From an uncultured Alistipes sp. (GTDB taxonomy: Bacteria; Bacteroidota; Bacteroidia; Bacteroidales; Rikenellaceae): 51,820 bases of DNA. Shown here piece after piece: positions 1 to 7,867 of the stretch. Numbering within the stretch: the stretch's first letter is position 1; every line of letters starts with the position of its first letter. The notes beneath the pieces were generated by a model. That model was not told the origin of the DNA, did no database searches, and saw only the letters and a list, made by a program, of their open reading frames with translations. Position numbers and translations under genes: made by a program. The DNA lies in NCBI GenBank assembly GCA_944321765.1, contig CALUMQ010000037.1:1-51820 (forward strand), given 5' to 3'.

Positions 1-481
1 AGGGAAAAGAACCGCCCAAAATCGGACTCCGAACCCGAGTTTTACATTTTTCCGAGAATATCGGACACATGAAATGAAGCGTCAAACAAGGTTTTGCCGC
101 CTCTTTACAGTGCGTCTTTTTGTGGCATCGGCTAACGCCGTAACTAACAGAAAATTAACGAGTTACAACGCTTTTCTGCATCGAAAAGTAATGACCGGAG
201 AATAGCCGTAACAGAGTATAGTTCTCAATATCTAAATGTATGTATATCTGAAACTTGCATCTCACCAACATGTTCCATCCTATTAAATTTCAACCAATTG
301 TTACTATTATTTTCCTGCAGGATAAATAATTAAGCAATATTCTCATTCAAAATAATCGCATCGAATAACCCCAAAAATCGAGATCCAGTATATTGCATGA
401 GGGACACGGCAAAACAACCACCCGAAACGCCGAAGTGAAACTTTACACCTGCGCAGCCATGCAAACTTCGCACAAAAACAC
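1..481. other. Non-coding left edge, upstream of purC
   Basis: No credible gene is visible here. The open frame on the minus strand at 330-839 is a shadow of purC. The first bases contain an imperfect inverted repeat (18-25 against 35-43, one bulge) followed by a short T run, which could be the terminator of a + strand gene left of the window; this is weak. The stretch from about 190 to 340 is AT-rich compared with the rest of the window. Confidence 0.5.
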
Positions 482-489
482 TATCTTTG
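482..489 (+). promoter_or_regulatory. purC promoter, -7 element TATCTTTG
   Basis: TATCTTTG matches the Bacteroidetes -7 consensus TAnnTTTG exactly and is followed by C. It lies 26 bases before the ATG at 516. It also falls inside the longest open frame that begins at 393, which argues that the longer frame is not the translated form. Confidence 0.75.
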
Positions 490-515
490 CAGACAGTAAA
501 AAAACTGCAAACACG

Positions 516-1475
516 ATGAACGCTATCACTCACACCGATTTCTCCTTCGAAGGCCAGAAAAGCAAGTATACCGGAAAGGTCCGCGACGTCTACGACATCA
601 ACGACGAATACCTTGTCATGGTCGTCACCGACCGTATCTCCGCATTCGACGTGGTCCTTCCCGAAGGTATCCCCTACAAGGGTCAGGTCCTCAACCAGAT
701 TGCCGCCAAGTTCCTCGATGCCACGACCGACATCCTTCCGAACTGGAAACTCGCCGTACCGGATCCCATGGTCACCGTAGGCCGCAAATGCGAGCCCTTC
801 AAGGTGGAGATGGTCATCCGCGGATACCTCTCGGGACACGCATGGCGCGAGTACAAGGCCGGAAAGCGAACCATCTGCGGCGTCGAGATGCCTGAGGGGA
901 TGGTGGAGAATCAGAAGTTCCCCGAGCCGATCATCACCCCGACCTCAAAGGCCGCCGAAGGACACGATGAGGATATTTCGAAAGAGGAGATCATCGCTTC
1001 GGGACTCGTGAGCCGCGAGGAGTACGAGCAACTCGAACGATACACCCGGGCGATCTACCGTCGCGGCAGTGAGATCGCCGCAAAGATGGGGCTGATCCTC
1101 GTCGACACCAAGTATGAGTTCGGGAAAAAGGATGGCGTCATCTACCTCATGGACGAGATCCATACACCCGATTCGTCGCGCTACTTCTATGCCGAGGGGT
1201 ACGAAGAGCGTCTGGCAAAGGGTGAGCGGCAGCGGCAGCTCTCGAAGGAGTTCGTCCGCGAATGGCTTATGGCCAACGGCTTCCAGGGTCAGCAGGGACA
1301 GAAGGTGCCCGAGATGACGCCCGAGATCGTCGCCGGCATTACCGACCGCTACATCGAGCTCTACGAGCAGATCACCGGCGAGAAGTTTGTCAAGGCCGAG
1401 GCGGCCGACACACAGGCTATCCTGCAACGTATCGGGAAGAACGTCTCCGAGTGTCTGAAGCACCTCGGGAAATAA
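516..1475 (+). CDS. purC: Phosphoribosylaminoimidazole-succinocarboxamide synthase (SAICAR synthase)
   Basis: The enzyme joins CAIR and aspartate with ATP to make SAICAR in cytoplasmic purine synthesis. The 319-residue product begins [13 protein letters not shown] and carries the family signatures [16 protein letters not shown] and [10 protein letters not shown]. The open frame extends upstream to 393, but that extension contains the -7 promoter element at 482-489 and looks non-coding, so the ATG at 516 is chosen. The length suits the longer, roughly 300-residue SAICAR synthases found in many bacteria. It is a single-gene unit, closed by the hairpin at 1499-1520, and is oriented away from the glycan and peptidase locus that follows. 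Confidence 0.96.
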   Translation: MNAITHTDFSFEGQKSKYTGKVRDVYDINDEYLVMVVTDRISAFDVVLPEGIPYKGQVLNQIAAKFLDATTDILPNWKLAVPDPMVTVGRKCEPFKVEMVIRGYLSGHAWREYKAGKRTICGVEMPEGMVENQKFPEPIITPTSKAAEGHDEDISKEEIIASGLVSREEYEQLERYTRAIYRRGSEIAAKMGLILVDTKYEFGKKDGVIYLMDEIHTPDSSRYFYAEGYEERLAKGERQRQLSKEFVREWLMANGFQGQQGQKVPEMTPEIVAGITDRYIELYEQITGEKFVKAEAADTQAILQRIGKNVSECLKHLGK

Positions 1476-1491
1476 AGGCTCTCGTTTACAC

Positions 1492-1526
1492 AAAAAAGGC
1501 GGCAAATTGATATTTGCCGCTTTTTT
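1492..1526. terminator. Bidirectional intrinsic terminator between purC and the beta-helix gene
   Basis: A perfect 9-bp stem (GCGGCAAAT, 1499-1507, with ATTTGCCGC, 1512-1520) closes a TGAT loop. Six T residues follow on the + strand and six A residues precede it, so it can end transcripts of purC (+) and of the beta-helix gene (-), whose stop is at 1565. Confidence 0.9.
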
Positions 1527-1564
1527 ATAAAAAACCTCTCGTGTGCATGGAGGCTACCCGGAGT

Positions 1565-3262
1565 CTACTCCTCCAGCCATCCGTCGACATCCCGGGCCTG
1601 GACTGCCGTGCGGCATCCTTCGATCCGGTTGTTGCGCAACCGGACATTGCGCGCATTCCGCACAACAATGCCGCACTCATTCTCCAAGGTTCCCCGGATG
1701 GTGTTGTCCTCGATCCGGATCCCGTCGTGCAGCAACGTATGCTCCGTATCGGGAGCTCCGATCACCACGGCAATGCCCGAAGCTCCATATTGGCACCCCG
1801 CGCCCAGGCCGCAGGCAACAATCACATTGCGTGCAACGATCACATCCCGGCCGTGAGAGCCCTCCTTCCAGTCCGATTCCGCACCCACATGAATCGCCGT
1901 GCCGGTGCATCCGCGAAAGATATTGTCCTCGATGCACACGCCGCGGGTCTTGGACAGCACTCCCCGTGCCAGGTTGCCCCAAACGACCGATCGGCGAAAC
2001 TCCAGACGCGGAAGTTTTGTAACATTGAACAGGCAGTAGTCTTCAAAATTCTCCGGCAGCGCACCCTGCACACGAACCCTCACATCGAGCGACCCCTCCC
2101 GATGAAAGACCTCCGTCACCTCAACCTCTCCTTCGGGAATGAGCGTCGACGTACGCACGATCTCCATGCGGTCTCCCACACGCGGGACATCGGGAATCTG
2201 GGCATGGGTGAAGGTCGGAGCATTCAACACCAGGGTCACGGTATCCCCTTTGACTGCCGCCATATCGTGATAATAGCCATGCACGTTGGTGGCATCATCT
2301 CCCTGACCGCGGAACAGACACCCGTCGAAGGAGACCGTTCCCTCGCAGCAGGCGAAATGCGTAGCATCCGTGTTGGTCGAGAAGCCATATCCGTCGGCCG
2401 GGACGACCGACAGCCGAAGAATCGACACATCGCGGCTGTCAAACCCTACGATGCCCATGCCGGGCTGCGAATGGATCGTGACGCCCTCGAGCCGTGTTCG
2501 CTCACTGCGCAGAATCAGAATCGCCGGCCGGAAATGAAACGAATGAGGGGCGGCAACGGCAGCTCCCGCCATACGCTCCGGCAGATGTCCTTTGAAACGT
2601 ACCAGGTTATCGCCCAGAAGCGTTCGCTCGGGAAAATAGAACGGATCGCGGTATATGCCACCAATCGCATCGTCCCACAACATCAGACGCGGAAAAGGCA
2701 TCGCCGCCGTAATCGTGCGTTCCGGACGGAACCGTACGGTGAACGACTCCTCGTCGACCTGCGTCACGACGCCCTCGGAGAAGGGTTTGCGCAGATAATC
2801 GATCGTCAGCCCCCGCAGGGTGAAATCCCGGCAATCGGCCAACGTGACCGGCTCCATCCACCCCTCGCACAGCAGCACGGCACCCCGGGCTTCGACGGTG
2901 ATGTCCTCGGAACCGGAGAAGTCGAGACCGCTCACATAGGGGTAATAGGGTTTGAAGATTACCGACTCGGGATTCTCGCCCATCTTTCCACAAAGCACCT
3001 CCTCCTCGAGACGTTCGGCTTCGGCATCCCGCAAACGGTAGACGCCCGCCGGGATCACAAGTGTCGTCCCGGCATGCGTGCGACAATACTCGGCAGCGCG
3101 GCGCAGGGCGCGGGTATCATCCTTTCCGTCATCGGGCCGCGCGCCAAAATCCGTTACCGACACAACATGCCCCGCAGGGAAGTCTGCACGAATGGCAGCC
3201 AACGACGTCTCCGCGAAGATCAGAGTCGCCGCACCAAAGACCCATTTGAATAGATTTGTCAT
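1565..3262 (-). CDS. Secreted right-handed beta-helix protein, probably GH110 alpha-galactosidase
   Basis: The 565-residue product has a signal peptide (about 1-23). It then has a pectate-lyase-3 type start (VSVTDFGARPDDGKDDT, about 34-50) and repeated beta-helix coils such as GVCIEDNIFRGCTGTAIHVG. The motifs NTDATHF (Asp299) and GQGDDATNVHG (Asp322-Asp323) place three acidic residues 23-24 apart. From memory this matches the catalytic aspartates of GH110 exo-alpha-1,3-galactosidases, which remove terminal alpha-galactose such as that of blood group B. The family assignment rests on motif recall, not a search; another polysaccharide-active beta-helix hydrolase is possible. The gene follows the C25 operon on the same strand, but a strong terminator (3361-3395) separates them, so it is probably its own unit. 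No clear -7 box was found upstream. Confidence 0.68.
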   Translation of the reverse strand: MTNLFKWVFGAATLIFAETSLAAIRADFPAGHVVSVTDFGARPDDGKDDTRALRRAAEYCRTHAGTTLVIPAGVYRLRDAEAERLEEEVLCGKMGENPESVIFKPYYPYVSGLDFSGSEDITVEARGAVLLCEGWMEPVTLADCRDFTLRGLTIDYLRKPFSEGVVTQVDEESFTVRFRPERTITAAMPFPRLMLWDDAIGGIYRDPFYFPERTLLGDNLVRFKGHLPERMAGAAVAAPHSFHFRPAILILRSERTRLEGVTIHSQPGMGIVGFDSRDVSILRLSVVPADGYGFSTNTDATHFACCEGTVSFDGCLFRGQGDDATNVHGYYHDMAAVKGDTVTLVLNAPTFTHAQIPDVPRVGDRMEIVRTSTLIPEGEVEVTEVFHREGSLDVRVRVQGALPENFEDYCLFNVTKLPRLEFRRSVVWGNLARGVLSKTRGVCIEDNIFRGCTGTAIHVGAESDWKEGSHGRDVIVARNVIVACGLGAGCQYGASGIAVVIGAPDTEHTLLHDGIRIEDNTIRGTLENECGIVVRNARNVRLRNNRIEGCRTAVQARDVDGWLEE

Positions 3263-3360
3263 ACTGAATTGAGATGTAATGTAAAATTATAAAATTTCTA
3301 CCAAAACGTGGAGAATCCGCTGAAGAGTTTTACTCCGGGCCGATTGAAGTCACCCGGCGA

Positions 3361-3395
3361 AAAGAAGCGCAGCCCTTTTTGGGGCTGCGCTTCTC
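3361..3395 (-). terminator. Intrinsic terminator of the C25 peptidase operon
   Basis: A perfect 13-bp stem (3364-3376 with 3383-3395) has a six-base loop. Reading on the minus strand, a short T run follows. It lies 23 bases beyond the stop of the last C25 peptidase gene and ends the unit that starts at the TonB receptor. Confidence 0.88.
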
Positions 3396-3417
3396 TCAGA
3401 TCGGAAACAGGGGTGAA

Positions 3418-5607
3418 TCAATAACTCTTCAGACGGTTCTGCGTCTTCAGAGCCTCTTTCCGAAGCGCTTCGGGCTGATCGGAGGAGAGGATCCGGGAAC
3501 ACATCGCCTCGATGGCCGGGCGCTGCCACGAAATCGTGAACCAGCCCAGCGCCTCGACAGCCGCAACCCGCAGTTCGGGATCGAACGAAGGATCCTCGGC
3601 CAGAGCTATCAAGCGCGGAACCTCGTCGTGATGCGGATAGTTGCGGAAATAGTTGATCTCGCTCTTGCGGCGTGAGAACTTCTTCGTCGTATCGACAATG
3701 TAGGCAAACGTCTCCTCAAGGCGGGATTCCACCGCCCCGGCCCGACGCAACAGCACGGCAAGACGCTTGTCACCCTCATAGAGGTAGGGTTTCGCCGCAA
3801 AGCCCGCCTTCAGGGCTGCCGAGAGTTTCTCGGAATTGAAGAAACTCAGCGAGTTCTCCAGCTGGAAACGCACGCGCGCCGACAGATCGTCGTCGGTAAG
3901 CGCCTCCACGGCAATCGGAATCAGTCGCTCGTCACCGCAATCGCCCATCAGCATCGCCGCCATACGGCGAACCAGTTCATAGGAGTCGTTCGAGGCCATG
4001 CGCAGCGCCTCGATAAAGCGCGGGTCGTGCTTGCTCGAGAGCAGCGTCAGCGCCTCCAGGCGGACGCTTCCGTAGGGAGAGTTGCTAAGCCGGTCGTAAA
4101 GCAGGTCGCAGATCGCCGGATAGCCGTTCTCGCTCAGGCGCCGCAGCGCAATGGCCTCGACATCGGCCGGCATGTCGTGATCGACCAGACGCAGCCAGAA
4201 CCTGTTGTCCGCACGTCGCGTCGTGAGAGCCGCACCGAGGTCCAGCGACGGCAGCGCACGGTTCACGAACCGATAGGTCGGATCGCCGATCAGATGCGTC
4301 TCGAGGTAGTGCGTGTGGCAGGCCCACTGTCCGACGCGCACCCCGCAGTCGAGCAGCCCGATATAGCGGTCGGGCCACTTGTCCTGAAGGGCATTGACCG
4401 TATTGCCCTGGGTCACGACCGTCTGGCCCGGGCTGAAGATGTAGCTCGTAGCAATGCAGTCGTCCTCGTAGAAGGATCCGTTGAAGCAGGCGTCGAACAT
4501 CACGAAGCGCGGATTCAGTGCACGGTCGTAGAGATCCTCGACATGAATGTCCATCATGTGGTTGAAGATCGAATCGGCGACAAGCAGCGAATCGTTGACC
4601 TCGCACCACGCCTCCGGAACACCGTACTGCTCGACGAAATACTTCGTTCGCTCCGCGGGGTTCTTGTGCCCGGCGATCTTGCTGCGCAGGAAGAGACGGA
4701 TATTCTCGATCGACGTATTGATGTCCGAACCGTTGCGATAGCCCGTGATGTACTGCATGGTCGGAGCCCCGTGGTGGTGGCACAGCGCCACGTCGACATC
4801 GGGCTGCTCCATCTTCTCCAGCAGGTAGGGCTTCATCGGCCAGCGGCTTTGGAAGTCGTAGAAACGTACCTTGTTTCCCGGAGCAAAGAGTCCCGGCAAC
4901 TGCTCGCGCAGCGATATCTGCTCGCCCGACCACGCTTCGAGAGCCTCGGAGTTGTAGCCGTGGCCGCGGAAGACGAAAAGGTTGTCCAGGGCATTCGCCT
5001 CGCGGTGCGCTGAAACGACCTTGCGCAGGTAAGCACGAAGCAGTTCATCGGAATCGACGCCTTCACGCTTCGGAGGGCGGATGCGTGCCGAATAGATTGG
5101 CGAAGCGATGTACTGCGGCGACTCGGGCGCAAGCGAATAGTAGAAGAAAAGCGGGTTCTTCTCGTCCCGGCGCAGGAATTCGAACTGCAGCGCCGGATCG
5201 TCGTAATAGCGGTCCGAGGGAACCGATGAAGAGCTCCACTCCCCGCGGTCCTGGCTCGCCTTGAACGCCGACGTGAGATGCTGTGCATCGCGGATCATCG
5301 GGATGGGAATCTCCCCGATGAATACCACTCCTTCGAGCGGCGCACGGTCGGCAATCATCCGGACGATCTCGGCCCGAATGGGTTCGGGAGAGGCCCACTC
5401 GTCAACCAACAGATAGGTCCCCAACCCCTCCGATTCAAGAACGGCCCGGTAGTCATCGATCTCCTGCGCCGCCGCGGCATAGCTGCGGCTGTCGACAAAG
5501 ATGGCAAAGGTCGTGGGACTCTTTACCCCCGGGCAGGTGATGCGCGGAGCGGCTTCCGCCAACCACGGAAGAAGCACCGCCAACAATAAGATGCTGAATC
5601 TCTTCAT
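3418..5607 (-). CDS. C25 (gingipain-type) cysteine peptidase with HEAT-like repeats, copy A
   Basis: The 729-residue protein begins with a signal peptide (about 1-19, ending AEA) without a lipobox. The central domain has the clan CD arrangement: a hydrophobic strand before His279-Gly280 (CHHHGAP), and VMFDACFNGSF with Cys374, close to the FDVAC-VNGDF block I recall for gingipain R. HLIGDPTYRF (about 438-447) is another C25-type motif. About 90 residues separate His and Cys, more than in gingipains, so there is an insertion. From about 490 to the end are HEAT/ARM-like helical repeats. No type IX secretion C-terminal domain is visible, so a periplasmic location is more likely than surface display. 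The start is one base from the stop of copy B, indicating translational coupling. Substrate specificity cannot be read from the sequence. Confidence 0.8.
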   Translation of the reverse strand: MKRFSILLLAVLLPWLAEAAPRITCPGVKSPTTFAIFVDSRSYAAAAQEIDDYRAVLESEGLGTYLLVDEWASPEPIRAEIVRMIADRAPLEGVVFIGEIPIPMIRDAQHLTSAFKASQDRGEWSSSSVPSDRYYDDPALQFEFLRRDEKNPLFFYYSLAPESPQYIASPIYSARIRPPKREGVDSDELLRAYLRKVVSAHREANALDNLFVFRGHGYNSEALEAWSGEQISLREQLPGLFAPGNKVRFYDFQSRWPMKPYLLEKMEQPDVDVALCHHHGAPTMQYITGYRNGSDINTSIENIRLFLRSKIAGHKNPAERTKYFVEQYGVPEAWCEVNDSLLVADSIFNHMMDIHVEDLYDRALNPRFVMFDACFNGSFYEDDCIATSYIFSPGQTVVTQGNTVNALQDKWPDRYIGLLDCGVRVGQWACHTHYLETHLIGDPTYRFVNRALPSLDLGAALTTRRADNRFWLRLVDHDMPADVEAIALRRLSENGYPAICDLLYDRLSNSPYGSVRLEALTLLSSKHDPRFIEALRMASNDSYELVRRMAAMLMGDCGDERLIPIAVEALTDDDLSARVRFQLENSLSFFNSEKLSAALKAGFAAKPYLYEGDKRLAVLLRRAGAVESRLEETFAYIVDTTKKFSRRKSEINYFRNYPHHDEVPRLIALAEDPSFDPELRVAAVEALGWFTISWQRPAIEAMCSRILSSDQPEALRKEALKTQNRLKSY

Positions 5608-5608
5608 A

Positions 5609-7861
5609 TCACTTGTTTTGGTTTGTGGTGTTCGGAACGGAAACGGTGCTTTCGAGGCGCAGCGCCGTCTGCATCAGTTCGCCCTTCAGCGACGGTTCAG
5701 CGGTCTCGCCGGCCAGTCGGCGGCACGTGTCGATGATCTCGGCGCGCCGGGGCGTATGCACAAACCATCCGAGGCATTCGGCCACGTTGACTCGCAGTTC
5801 GAGAGGTTCCGACGGCGTGGCAAGGAGCTGCAGCAGTTCCGGAACGTACTCATGATAGGTATTGTTGCGCATGGAGCGCACGGCCGAGATCCGTGCGGCG
5901 AGCGTCTTTCCGCTGCGCAGCTGCTGCAGGTCGCGATCCTTCATCCGGAAATCCCGGCCGAGGGATTCGCGGAGCTGTGTCAGCACGGAATCGCGGTCCG
6001 CCACCGTCGAGGCGGCAACAACCGCCTGCAGCACCGAATCGGCCGACGCCTCGGGCGAGAGCTGGAGCCCCTTCCGGGCGATGTAGCAGACACGCTGCGA
6101 CTCGTCGTCGTCGACAAGCGTCTTCACCAACGCGGGCAGCAGCGCCGGACGTCCCAACTGCCAGGCATAGGTGGCCGCATTGCGGCGCAGCAGCTCGTAG
6201 CGGTCGCCCAATCCCAGCAGAACGCCCTGCTCGAAGGCATCCTCGTCACCGAAGCGTCCGAGCAGCTTGAGCGCCTCCATGCGCGTGGTGGCGCACGGCT
6301 CTCCGCGCATCACCGCCAGCAGCGCATCGGGAGTCATTGCCCCCATATCGGTGAGCATGCGCAGCGAAAGGCTCTTCAGATCGGCATAGGGCGTGCTGTC
6401 GAGCAGCGCCTGCCAGTAGGCGGCGTCACGGCGGTGCAGGGTCATGGCCTGCGAGACGTCGTTCGTCTCCACCGGACGGAAGCAGAATGCCGGGTCGCCC
6501 AGGATATGTCCCTCGAGCGTGGCGATCAGCCGGTTGTACTGCCCCACGCGAACGCCGTGCGAAAGCAGCCCCACCATCTCGTAGGTCCATCGGTCCTGCA
6601 GCACATTGACCGTATTGCCCTGCGCGGCGGCCGTCCGGCCCGGACCGAAGAGGTAGTATCCCGAGATGTTGCCCGGCTTGTGGAACGACCCGTTGTAGCA
6701 GGCGTTGAACATCACGAAGCGCGGCTGGACGGGAAGATCCGTCAGATCCTCCAGCTCGATGTCGCGCGGAAGCGTCCCCTCGGGTTCCGAGGCTGCGGAC
6801 TCCTCGCGCTCCAGCGCCTCGAAGAAGGCATCCGTAAGGTGGTACTCCTTCTTGAAGGACTCCCGGAGTCCCTCCAGGTCGGCCTTCTCGCCCTTGCGTT
6901 TCTCCATGAACTCGGCCCAGCCATAGGCCCCGCGGAGCTGCTCGTACATGGCATCAAACGTATCGGGTTCGGGCGTATAGGAGCCGACGTGCTGGGCATC
7001 GGGCGATCCGTGTTCGTTGAAGAGGATGGCATCCACCTCCGGGCGCTCCAGTTCGTCGAAGAGGCGGTATTTCATGTAGGGATCCATCCGGAAGTTCAGC
7101 TGGCGCAGGCGGGCCGCCTCACGCGTATTGGTAAGCGGGAAGTTCTCGTCCATGGCGATGCGCTCGTCCATCCAGCAGATCAGGCAGTCGGAGTTGTAGC
7201 CGTCCCCGGCATAGGTCACCACGTGGTCCAGCTGATCGACCCGCTGCCGCTCGGCAACGACCTTCTCCAGATAACGGGCAATGCCCGCATACTTGTCGCC
7301 TCCCAGCTGCTCGGGGTAACGGATACGTCCCGAATAGAACGCCGGATCGAGACGCTGCGGAGAGGTCGTGGAGAGGTTGTAGTAGAACCACAACCGGTCG
7401 ACCGTGTCCTGCGCCACGCGCTCGAACTCCAGATCCGGACAGTCATAATAGCGGTCCGAAGCCACCGACGACTCGTTCATCGGGAACTTGATCTCGTCCA
7501 TCTTGAAGGCCGTGGTCATGTGCTGGGCGTTGCGCACCAGCACGATCGGAATGTCCCCGACAAAGACGGCGCCCTCGAGCGGAGCCCGCCTGGAGGTTTT
7601 GCGCATCAGTCCGTACAGCTCCGCACGAACCTCCTCGGGCGTCTGCCAGTCGTCGCAGAGAATGTAGGCCGCCAGTCCGTCGGCCTCCAGCGCATCGCGG
7701 TAGGCGCGCAGCTGCGGCAGGGTTTTCTCATAGGTCGTGCGGTCCACGACAATCGCAAAGGAGGTCGGATGCCGCTGCTGAGGCTTCTCGACAAGCGGCT
7801 TCGCCCCAACGAAGCCCGGCAGCAGCAGTGCTGCAAGAATGAGGTATTTGAGTGTTTTCAT
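5609..7861 (-). CDS. C25 (gingipain-type) cysteine peptidase with HEAT-like repeats, copy B
   Basis: This 750-residue paralogue sits in the middle of three tandem copies. It has a signal peptide (about 1-20), the proposed catalytic His284-Gly285 (FNEHGSP), Cys388 (VMFNACYNGSF), and HILGDPAF as the C25-type GDP motif. Aligned landmarks shared with its neighbours include SDRYYD and FYSGRIRYP. A second upstream HG seen in copies A (RGHGYNS) and C (TGHGSYS) is DG here (AGDGYNS), so that earlier His is unlikely to be the catalytic one. The His-Cys insertion is longest here and is rich in charged residues (about 300-375). The C-terminal third is helical-repeat like. Only six bases separate it from copy C and one from copy A. 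Confidence 0.79.
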   Translation of the reverse strand: MKTLKYLILAALLLPGFVGAKPLVEKPQQRHPTSFAIVVDRTTYEKTLPQLRAYRDALEADGLAAYILCDDWQTPEEVRAELYGLMRKTSRRAPLEGAVFVGDIPIVLVRNAQHMTTAFKMDEIKFPMNESSVASDRYYDCPDLEFERVAQDTVDRLWFYYNLSTTSPQRLDPAFYSGRIRYPEQLGGDKYAGIARYLEKVVAERQRVDQLDHVVTYAGDGYNSDCLICWMDERIAMDENFPLTNTREAARLRQLNFRMDPYMKYRLFDELERPEVDAILFNEHGSPDAQHVGSYTPEPDTFDAMYEQLRGAYGWAEFMEKRKGEKADLEGLRESFKKEYHLTDAFFEALEREESAASEPEGTLPRDIELEDLTDLPVQPRFVMFNACYNGSFHKPGNISGYYLFGPGRTAAAQGNTVNVLQDRWTYEMVGLLSHGVRVGQYNRLIATLEGHILGDPAFCFRPVETNDVSQAMTLHRRDAAYWQALLDSTPYADLKSLSLRMLTDMGAMTPDALLAVMRGEPCATTRMEALKLLGRFGDEDAFEQGVLLGLGDRYELLRRNAATYAWQLGRPALLPALVKTLVDDDESQRVCYIARKGLQLSPEASADSVLQAVVAASTVADRDSVLTQLRESLGRDFRMKDRDLQQLRSGKTLAARISAVRSMRNNTYHEYVPELLQLLATPSEPLELRVNVAECLGWFVHTPRRAEIIDTCRRLAGETAEPSLKGELMQTALRLESTVSVPNTTNQNK

Positions 7862-7867
7862 GGCGAA

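Noticed and set aside
393-515. Longer purC start at 393
   Set aside because: The -7 element TATCTTTG lies at 482-489 inside the extension, and family proteins begin near the ATG at 516.
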